From the NCBI GenBank assembly GCA_034675265.1, contig JAUCDK010000019.1, forward strand, positions 1-21,777: a stretch of DNA of 21,777 bases, written 5' to 3'. This document shows positions 1 to 6,474 of the stretch, one piece after another. The position numbers and the translations under genes were made by a program. Origin of the DNA: UBA7396 sp034675265. Its GTDB lineage: Bacteria; Patescibacteriota; Gracilibacteria; BD1-5; UBA6164. Below the pieces are notes generated by a model, which saw only the letters and a program-made list of their open reading frames with translations, had not been told where the DNA came from and searched no databases. Within the stretch, counting starts at the first letter, position 1, and each line of letters starts with the position of its first letter.

Positions 1-56
1 ACAAGAACACAAGAACACAAGAACACAAGAACACAAGAACACAAGAACACAAGAAT
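1..56. repeat. 8-bp tandem repeat, 7 copies
   Basis: The unit ACAAGAAC is repeated seven times head to tail. The last copy differs by one base (C to T at its end). It runs off the left edge, so the true length is unknown. Read in frame, 24 bp gives an eight-residue period, but stops follow at once and nothing shows it is coding. Slippage-prone repeats like this are often phase-variable, and its position upstream of an adhesin gene is suggestive only. Confidence 0.9.
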
Positions 57-80
57 GAAATAGTGTGTCATTTTTTCGTC

Positions 81-139
81 AAAAAAAAAGAAATATTTGC
101 TAGTTATTGTATGGTAACTATCAATTATTTCTTTTTTTT
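81..139. terminator. bidirectional intrinsic terminator-like hairpin
   Basis: The 14-nt arms at 82-95 and 126-139 (A8-GAAATA against TATTTC-T8) pair perfectly. An inner AGTTA/TAACT stem (102-106 with 115-119) closes a short loop. The A-run and T-run make it work in either direction. It probably ends a transcript entering from the left, and it insulates the pilin gene at 256. The remaining stretch 140-255 is AT-rich and holds no gene I can support. Confidence 0.6.
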
Positions 140-244
140 GTTCCTTAAAATAATCCGAGTAAAAAATTATAAGTCATGATAAAAAATTAAGAGGGAAAGT
201 ATGTTTTTTTGTTTTTAAAATAATATTAAATTTTAATTTTTAAC

Positions 245-250
245 TATAAA
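245..250 (+). promoter_or_regulatory. -10-like box TATAAA before the DGR target gene
   Basis: TATAAA ends 5 nt before the ATG at 256. If used as a -10 element, transcription would start at or near the start codon. No clear -35 hexamer or Shine-Dalgarno sequence is present. In DNA this AT-rich such a box can arise by chance. Confidence 0.3.
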
Positions 251-255
251 TAATT

Positions 256-2337
256 ATGAAAAGTATAAATACAAAGTATGAGGACCAGTGAAAATATACC
301 TCAAAAATAATAAAAAATAAAGCCTTTACGTTAGTCGAGCTGATAATAGTAATAACAATATTAGCAATTTTAGCTACTATTGCATTTGTATCATTTAAGA
401 ATTATGCATGAAGTGCAAGAGATGGAAATAAACTCACCACATTATCAAGCATAGAAAAATGACTCAGTTTATATCAAATAAAAATTTGAAACTATCCAAC
501 TCCAGATAATATATATGGAAGTGGAAGTTATAGTTGAGCACTTTTATCACAAGTATGATTTGTAGGAAGTTGAGTAGTACAATCAATAAATATGAATAAA
601 ATCCCTAAAGACCCCATAGTAAATTTTGAATATACTTATTGATTAAGTAATAATAAGAAATACTATCAATTAGGAACAGTATTAGAAAATAATGAAACCG
701 CATTTATTCAACAAACATACGCAAATAATTATACGTCAAAAGTAGTATGAAATTATAAATGACTGTATAGGTTTAGTACTGGATGATTGAATTACATCAT
801 AAATTTACCAAGTTTATTATTTACTCAAAGCTGAGCACAAGATTTTGGAAACATTTCAAATGATCCAAAATTTGTAATAAATAATGGATGAAATTTAGTA
901 AAACCGTATGATGAATGAAATCAAGAAGAAGTAAATACAGTATTAGAAAAGTTAACCCAAACTTGAGGAATCAATTTGAAAACACAAGAAGTCCCAACAG
1001 ATTGGAATAGTGGAAGTGGAACATTAGCACAAGAACTTTGATACAGTGAAGATCAAATATGACATGAAATATATGGAGAAAAATATTATACAGACAAAAA
1101 TAATTTACAACCACCAACACCAGCTCCAATAGTGTATGCAAGTTGTGATTTAAATGGAACTACGATACCACATGGAACATCAATAACAAGATATGAAACA
1201 ACCAGTGTAACCTTTTGAAATACGTGTACAAGTGAACAAAGAAGTTGTGATAACGGAACACTTTCATGAAGTTTTACAAATGAAAGTTGTAGTGTAGCAG
1301 GAGCAACTGGAACATTTACACTTTCAAATACAAGTGTAGCATTTTGAACAGATGTAAATATATCAAATACTTGTTCAACTGCACCAACGAGTTATACGAG
1401 TTCAAATACATCAGTAGCGATCGTATCATGAACAACTATTACGACACTCACTACAGGAACAACAACTATAACACCAGTATGATGAGCATGTTGAGATAAT
1501 GAGGGGAAAACATTAACGGTAACAACCCCAATTTGTACCAGTTTTACTTATAGTAGTTGGTGAGCATGTCAATCCAATAATGCACAAACAAGAACTATAC
1601 TTACACAAACTCCAAGTGGATGTAGTGGAGGTTCTCCAGATGTGTTAGAACAAAGTTGTACATATGTCCCACCAGTAGTTGCATGGAGAGATATCTCATG
1701 AACGAGTTGTGATAATGATGATTATGTATTTACACAATGATGAGTAACATATAGATGGGCATGATGTAATTCTGTATTATGAACAGGGATAGAGTGGTCG
1801 GCAAGTAGCCCATATTGTTATAACTATGCTGGAACTCAAGTTACTTGTTGAACCACAGCTCAAATGGCAAGTACTGCAAAGGAAATTGCTTGGAATGATA
1901 CTACATCAACGGTGAATAATATATGGTGAAAGCTCTATACGTATGCACAAGCGAGTGCTCCAAATGAAAACGCAAGTACTACTACATGATGAGCATGTCC
2001 GAGTGGATGGCATCTTCCAACTGATGCAGAATGGACAGCATTAGAGACTAAATTGAAAGGTAGTGTATGTAGAACAGCAGATTGATGGCAATGTGAATGA
2101 CTTTGATGGTTATGAAATGCAAGTAAAAATTCGTCAAATAATATAATACAAGCGTTAAAAATACCTTTAGCCGGTTACCGTAATACCGATGGTGTTACCT
2201 TCTACAATCGTGGGTACTACGCTTTCTTGTGGTCTAGTGCTCAGTCTACTAGGTACTTCTATTCAGGTTATGATACGGTGTACCGCAATACAAACGATGC
2301 GGCGTACGGGTTTAGCGTTCGTTGTGTAAAGGATTAA
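256..2337 (+). CDS. pilin-like adhesin with TSP1-like and FISUMP/C-type-lectin-like domains; DGR target protein
   Basis: The product is 693 aa with TGA read as Gly, and the reading frame is open from 256 to TAA at 2335. The N-terminus is a type IV pilin/pseudopilin signal: a basic leader, then A-F-T-L-V-E-L (Phe24, Glu28) and a hydrophobic helix to about residue 46. Prepilin peptidase would cleave before Phe24. Residues 47 to about 190 match the second pilin-like protein at 6475. A Cys/Thr/Ser-rich middle follows, with a thrombospondin type 1-like unit at about 430-470 (YSSWGACQ, then C-S-G-G and QSC). The C-terminal third is FISUMP-like: GKLYTYAQA, GWHLPTDAEWTALE, LWSSAQ and GFSVRCVKD at the end. 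The last 57 residues are the DGR variable repeat. The likely role is a surface-exposed, pilus-anchored binding protein whose tip is diversified; the ligand is unknown. No Shine-Dalgarno sequence is seen, and the start was chosen because it gives a normal-length prepilin leader. Confidence 0.88.
2163..2337 (+). repeat. DGR variable repeat (VR)
   Basis: These 175 bp align without gaps to 2973-3147 (offset 810) with 164 identities. The 11 differences are at 2176, 2203, 2215, 2218, 2224, 2225, 2254, 2260, 2269, 2281 and 2305. In each the VR has T where the TR has A. Ten codons change: nine Asn to Tyr (residues 641, 650, 654, 655, 667, 669, 672, 676, 684) and one Asn to Phe (657). Both repeats run through the stop codon of the target gene. 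Adenine-only substitution is the signature of DGR mutagenic retrohoming. Confidence 0.96.
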
Positions 2338-2339
2338 TA

Positions 2340-2381
2340 AACTTACAGTCAAAGAGCGAGAGCGATTTGTTACTGGAAGTT
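2340..2381 (+). other. imperfect hairpin just after the VR (possible DGR retrohoming structure)
   Basis: Arms 2340-2349 and 2372-2381 pair in 9 of 10 positions around a 22-nt loop, starting 3 nt after the target stop codon. Known DGRs often need a hairpin or cruciform shortly after the VR for efficient retrohoming. The loop contains 2350-2368, which is similar (15 of 19) to 3156-3174 after the TR. This could be the equivalent of the IMH/IMH* pair. The stem is imperfect and the loop longer than usual, so the role is inferred. Confidence 0.4.
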
Positions 2382-2417
2382 ATGCGACACTTTGTCCCTT
2401 TGTTCTTTTGTCCCTTT

Positions 2418-2430
2418 CTCGCGGAGCGAG
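2418..2430 (+). other. small GC-rich hairpin between target and accessory gene
   Basis: CTCGC and GCGAG pair perfectly around a 3-nt loop, about 80 nt after the VR. It lies in a locally GC-richer stretch (about 2340-2440) within an AT-rich genome and is not followed by a T-run. It may be part of the VR-proximal DGR structure or a weak transcript end. Confidence 0.4.
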
Positions 2431-2489
2431 TCCAAAGAAATTTTGCATCTCTGTATAGGAGTTCTTAACATTAATACATAAATAAAAAA

Positions 2490-2831
2490 ATGGATAAATT
2501 TAATTTTGAAAAACTAGATGATAATTTCATCAATTTATATGAAGAGTGAATTTTTATAAAAGCAGTCGAATTTAGTGCCGTAAAACTTTCTGAACTTTTT
2601 GATTATAAACTCACTTTGTGAGTTGAAAAAAAATCTCATCTCTTATATTTTGAACTCGGATTTCCGGTATCGAAAGCACAAGAAAAAATTGCACAAATAG
2701 TAGCAGAGTGATACGGTGTAAGATTTTTCCCAAAACAAACAGGCCCTATTATTCATGCAGGAAAAAAAGATTTTAAAAAAGATGAAGAAAGGCTTACATA
2801 TAAAAAACAAAATATGATTAGATTTATATAA
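2490..2831 (+). CDS. small MutS domain I-like protein, putative DGR accessory
   Basis: The product is 113 aa, with three TGA-Gly codons. It lacks the four-helix character of Avd. Its layout follows the N-terminal mismatch-recognition domain (domain I) of MutS. An opening segment N-F-I-N-L-Y-E-E-G-I-F (12-22) sits where MutS has LLFxxGDFYE. It is followed by a helix ending SELFDYKLT (34-42), then G-F-P-V-S-K-A (57-63) in place of MutS GIPYHA, and IVAEGYGVRFF (70-80) in place of LVxxGxxVAICEQ. The classical Phe-x-Glu mismatch wedge is not clearly kept. No ATPase domain is attached, so it cannot be a full MutS. It sits between VR and TR, 152 nt after the target stop. A role in cDNA handling or mismatch-tolerant homing is inference. 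I recall MutS-like accessory genes in DGR surveys but could not check. Confidence 0.6.
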
Positions 2832-2923
2832 AAAGCTGGCCAGAATTTTGTATTCTACTGAATACTCAAGCGAGCCGTTTAATCCTAGTAATTCACTGGA
2901 AAATTATTTCTAGTAGTAAAAGA

Positions 2924-2951
2924 TGTGAAAATGATAGGTATTGTTTTCACA
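2924..2951 (+). other. hairpin upstream of the template repeat
   Basis: TGTGAAAA (2924-2931) pairs perfectly with TTTTCACA (2944-2951), and G-U and A-U pairs can extend the stem inward. It ends 21 nt before the TR begins. No T-run follows, so it is not a typical terminator. It could be part of the structured 5' part of the TR RNA or an operator. The rest of 2832-2972 holds no gene I can see. Confidence 0.5.
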
Positions 2952-2972
2952 CAAAATATAGTAATTACTTTA

Positions 2973-3147
2973 ACCTTTAGCCGGTAACCGTAATACCGAT
3001 GGTGTTACCTTCAACAATCGTGGGAACAACGCTAACTTGTGGTCTAGTGCTCAGTCTACTAGGAACTTCAATTCAGGTAATGATACGGTGAACCGCAATA
3101 CAAACGATGCGGCGAACGGGTTTAGCGTTCGTTGTGTAAAGGATTAA
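2973..3147 (+). repeat. DGR template repeat (TR)
   Basis: This is the non-coding donor copy of the VR. In the frame that matches the target it is preceded directly by TAA (2971-2973) and ends in the shared TAA (3145-3147), so it is not part of a gene. It contains about 50 adenines, concentrated in 14 AAC/AAT triplets that correspond to Asn codons. These are the classic DGR design, because mutating AAY can never create a stop. Conserved residues are instead written with few adenines (CGT/CGC Arg, GGT/GGG Gly). It sits upstream of the reverse transcriptase, the usual arrangement for the TR RNA. Confidence 0.96.
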
Positions 3148-3185
3148 GTGAGACTCCAAGAGTGACAGCGATTGGCAAGTCGAAC

Positions 3186-3204
3186 TTACCCCCTTGCGGG
3201 GTAA
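3186..3204 (+). other. GC-rich hairpin downstream of TR, copy 1
   Basis: TTACCCC (3186-3192) and GGGGTAA (3198-3204) form a perfect 7-bp stem with a 5-nt loop, about 38 nt after the TR. The 18-bp core at 3188-3205 is repeated exactly at 3267-3284. It is probably a structured part of the TR RNA. Confidence 0.6.
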
Positions 3205-3266
3205 AGAAGTCTTAAAAACTTTCTAAATTACTCTTGATGAATTTATCTTATTAAGAGAATACTTTG

Positions 3267-3281
3267 ACCCCCTTGCGGGGT
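3267..3281 (+). other. GC-rich hairpin downstream of TR, copy 2
   Basis: ACCCC (3267-3271) and GGGGT (3277-3281) pair around the same 5-nt loop as copy 1. The exact 18-bp direct repeat with 3188-3205 has a spacing of 79 bp. Two identical hairpins in the TR-RT spacer suggest a repeated protein- or RNA-binding element. Confidence 0.55.
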
Positions 3282-3283
3282 AA

Positions 3284-3306
3284 ATTAACAATATCCTATT
3301 GTTAAT
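3284..3306 (+). other. perfect 10-bp inverted repeat before the RT gene
   Basis: ATTAACAATA and TATTGTTAAT pair perfectly around a 3-nt loop, directly after the second GC hairpin. There is no T-run, so it is not a standard terminator. It may mark the 3' end of the TR RNA or be an operator controlling the RT gene that starts 55 nt later. Confidence 0.55.
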
Positions 3307-3361
3307 CTTAAAAAATAGGGGGAAAATTTTTTCTCTCTATTTTTATTTGTTTATAAAAAAT

Positions 3362-4597
3362 ATGGAAAAAAAAGACCTTATATATGATTTATTTTTGGCA
3401 TATTATGATGCGAGAAAAAATAAGAGAAACACAAAAGATCAGGTAAAGTTTGAATATCAGTTTGAGCAATATCTTTTTGTATTAGCAGCAGACTTGTATG
3501 AATGAAAGTATCAGATTTCACCAAGTATATTTTTTATCCAAAATCATCCAGTAAAGAGGGAAGTGTTTGCTTCGCCTTTTAGAGATAGAGTAGTACATCA
3601 TTTGATTTATAATAAATTTATAGATATTTTTGAAAAATGGTTTATTCATGATAGTTATAGTTGCAGAGTTGGAAAATGAACTCATTTCTGAGTAAAAAGA
3701 GTAGAATATTTTTTAAAAAGTGCATCAAAAAACTATACCAAGGATTGCTATATATTGAAACTTGATATTCAAGGATACTTTATGAGTATGAACAAAGAAA
3801 TACTTTTTCAAGCAGTTATAAATAAACTTCAAAAACATACTATAGAAGATTTTGAATTTCGGAAAAATCTTATCAAAACAGTCATTTTTCATGATTATAC
3901 TAAAAATGCTCTTTTCCATGGAAAAAAAGAGGATTATGTATGACTTCCAAAATCAAAAAGTTTATTTTTCACTCCGGTTAATTGTGGATTACCTATATGA
4001 AATCTGACTTCACAATTGTTTTCTAATATTTATTTGGATGTTTTTGATAAATATGTGAAACATGAGTTACAGTGTCATTATTATGGGAGATATGTAGATG
4101 ATTTTGTGATTGTGCATGAAGATAGAGATTTTTTAGCTTCTCTTATACCAAAAGTTAGAAATTATTTACAAACTCATTTAGCACTTACGCTTCATCCTAA
4201 AAAGATATATCTTCAACATTATGAACACGGAGCATTATTTTTATGAGCATATATTAAACCACATAGAACTTATATCAGAAAAAGAACAATTTGATATTTT
4301 ATTCATAAATTAAAAAAATTAAATCAAGAATTTAAAGAAAATAATTATAAAATCTCATATGATATTGGGAATAACTTTTTGAGTATTGTAAATTCATATT
4401 TATGAATGATGAAACATCATAAAAGTTATGCAATCAGAAAGAAGATTTTATACCATCATGTGAGTCCATATTTTTGGAATTATTTTTATATTTCCACACA
4501 CTTTACCAAAATAAAAAGCAAATATGACAATATATGAAAATTTACCAGTTTACAAAACCAGTTATGACTTGCTCATTTGAATATTTCAGATGATTAA
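3362..4597 (+). CDS. DGR-type reverse transcriptase
   Basis: The product is 411 aa with TGA as Gly, ending at TAA 4595. It is an RNA-directed DNA polymerase of the retron/group II-like clade that copies TR RNA into adenine-mutated cDNA. Motifs in order are: SPFRDRVVHHL-type motif 1-2 region (near 80), catalytic Asp in KLDIQGYF (Asp135), motif 4 GLPIGNLTSQ (209-218), the catalytic YVDD box (244-247), and LHPKK with LGAYIKPHRTYI downstream. Gln in place of Pro at the end of motif 4 (SQ, not SP) is typical of DGR reverse transcriptases. The Gly of GNLTSQ is itself a TGA codon, so the gene is fully adapted to this code. The start at 3362 gives a normal N-terminus. An upstream TTG at 3299 lies inside an inverted repeat and is not favoured. 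It overlaps the avd gene by 74 nt. Confidence 0.95.
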
Positions 4598-4865
4598 GTG
4601 ATTTCCTAAAGAATATAAATACTCTCTTGGAGATAAAATTAAAAATGAAACCATAGAATTGATTTCAAATATTTACAAAGCAAATTTACAAAAAGATAAA
4701 AAAGATATGCTTTCAATTGCTCGTGAAAATATCGAATTAGTTCGTTTATATATAAGAATTTGTAAAGATTTAAAAGTTATAAATATTCAAAAATTTATAG
4801 AAATAAATCTTTTAATTGAAAGTATTTCAAAACAACTTTATGCTTGGATGAAAAGTATAAAGTAA
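4524..4865 (+). CDS. avd: Avd-like DGR accessory protein (four-helix bundle)
   Basis: The product is 113 aa. The ATG at 4524 lies inside the end of the reverse transcriptase gene in another frame, and the overlap suggests coupled translation. The sequence has the family's features: start MTIYENLPVYKTSYDLL, the motif FPKEYKYSLGDKI at 27-39, a helix with IYKANLQ, then SIARENIELVRLYIRICKDLK, and a Trp near the C-terminus (Y-A-W-M-K-S). Basic residues are frequent. In the Bordetella phage system Avd forms a positively charged pentamer that binds the reverse transcriptase and the TR RNA and is required for cDNA synthesis. Start choice: internal starts would remove helix 1, while 4524 gives a full-length Avd. 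Two early TGA-Gly codons would hide this start under the standard code. Confidence 0.88.
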
Positions 4866-4948
4866 TTATAAAAATCTCTATTTAAAATTGCTTTTATAAA
4901 AAAATCACTATATTTAATAAATCGTTTTTAATTCTTTTAATATATTTT

Positions 4949-6376
4949 ATGAAACAAAACACGAAATTACCACTTTTAGAAATGCCGATATGAAAGGCTT
5001 TACTAGTTCTTTCTATACCGATTGTTATTACCAATATGTTGCAAGTGGCATATCATTTTACAGATGCTTATTGGGTATGAAGATTATGACATGATGCAGT
5101 TGCAACAGTAACCGTTGCATGAATGATTATTTTCTTAACTATTTCTCTTTGAAGTTGACTCAGTATTGCGGGGTCAATTCTTATTGCCCAATATTTTGGT
5201 GCTAAAAATGAAAAAATGGTAAATCATACAGCAGCACAAACTTTGCTTATGATTTTACTTACTTCATGATTTTTAGGGGGACTTTGATATATTTTTACTC
5301 CTCAAATTATTTCTCTGATTGGTGTAGATCAAGCTATTTTTGCTCAAACAGTAGATTATGTTCGTATTTCATTTATAGGAGTACTGTTTAGTTTTTCATT
5401 TTTTATGTTTCAATCCATCATGAGATGAATTTGAAAACCAAATATACCAATTTTTGTAGTTTGACTCACTGTTCTTATAAACTTTGCAGTAAATCCATTT
5501 TTGATTTTTTGATTTGGAAATTTTGAATGATTTTGAGTTGTCTGAGCTGCTATTACAACTTTGATTAGTCAAGCTATTGCAACCGTTATAGGATTTTCTA
5601 TGTTATTTAGTGGAAAATACTGAATCCGTCTTCATTTACATGATTTTATTCCAGACAAACAAGCAATTAAAAAATCATTTTTACTTTGACTTCCATCATC
5701 AATAGAAATGACTGCAAGAAGTGGTTCATATGCACTTTTAACAATAATTGTTACCATGTTTGGAACACTCGCACTTGCATGATTTTGAGTTGCAGGAAAT
5801 ATTATTCAATTTGTGATTATTTTTTCTATGTGACTTTCTATGGCAACTTCGGTACTCGTTGGACAAAGTGTTTGAGCTTGAATGATAGAAAAAGCAAAAG
5901 AAATTAATAAAATAAGTGCTCGGATTTCATTTATTCTCTTAACGATATTGTGAGGAATTGCATTTATATTTGCGCCATATTTTATTGCATTTTTTGTTCC
6001 TGGAGAAGATGAGGTAATAAAAATTTGAAGTGAAATTGTTCGTATTTCTGCATTATTTTTTGGATTAATTTGAATTCAAATGTCACTCAATGGAGTTTTA
6101 AGAGCAATTGGAAAAACTCAAATCCCTATGTTTATAACGATTTTAGGACAATGGGTAATTAAACTTCCACTTGCATATATTTTGGCTCATTATACATTTT
6201 TATGAATGACTTGAATTTGGTGGGCAGAACCAATTACATCTATTATTATTTGTATTGTAATGTTTTTTATTATTTCTAAAGTGGATTGGTCAAAAGCCAA
6301 TATGACAAAACAAGAAGAAACTGAGAAAAAAATAATTGAGGAAAGTATAATAGAAGAACCAATAAAAGAATATTAA
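4949..6376 (+). CDS. MATE-family multidrug/sodium efflux transporter
   Basis: The product is 475 aa, the usual length for this family, with about twelve hydrophobic segments. Recognisable family stretches are IPIVITNMLQVAYHFTDAYWVG near the N-terminus (alpha-helix 1, usually with VD in place of TD), IAQYFGAKN, F-M-F-Q-S-I-M-R-G-I-G near 150, and a second-half repeat with TSVLVGQSVGAG and LRAIGKTQIPM. These place it with NorM/DinF-like antiporters that use Na+ or H+ gradients to expel drugs or metabolites. The substrate cannot be told from sequence. The C-terminal tail is charged (Glu/Lys-rich, cytoplasmic). It follows avd by 83 nt and has its own terminator, so any link to the DGR is only positional. 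Confidence 0.9.
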
Positions 6377-6404
6377 AAAAGACATTTCAAATGTCTTTTT
6401 TTTT
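6375..6404 (+). terminator. intrinsic terminator after the MATE gene
   Basis: GACAT (6381-6385) pairs with ATGTC (6391-6395), extended by A-run/T-run pairing, and is followed by nine T residues. It begins within the MATE stop codon. Confidence 0.8.
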
Positions 6405-6474
6405 AAAATAAACTTGAAAATATAAAAATAGAGTGTTACAATTTATATGTTTATTATTATTTAATAAAAAACAT

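Noticed and set aside
2973..3147. TR as the end of a second, partly duplicated adhesin gene
   Set aside because: The matching frame is closed by TAA directly before it, no homology to the target extends upstream, and differences from the VR are adenine-only.
3188..3284. CRISPR-like pair of repeats
   Set aside because: There are only two copies with a single 61-bp interval and strong hairpins inside the DGR spacer, and no cas genes.
3299..3361. Upstream TTG start for the reverse transcriptase
   Set aside because: It lies in the perfect inverted repeat of the spacer and adds residues with no family resemblance. ATG at 3362 is better.
4659..4865. Separate small gene of 68 residues after the RT
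   Set aside because: It is the C-terminal part of Avd. With TGA as Gly the frame extends to ATG 4524 and restores helix 1.
5686..5907. Plus-strand open frame inside the MATE gene
   Set aside because: It is out of frame with a clear transporter sequence and has no domain of its own.
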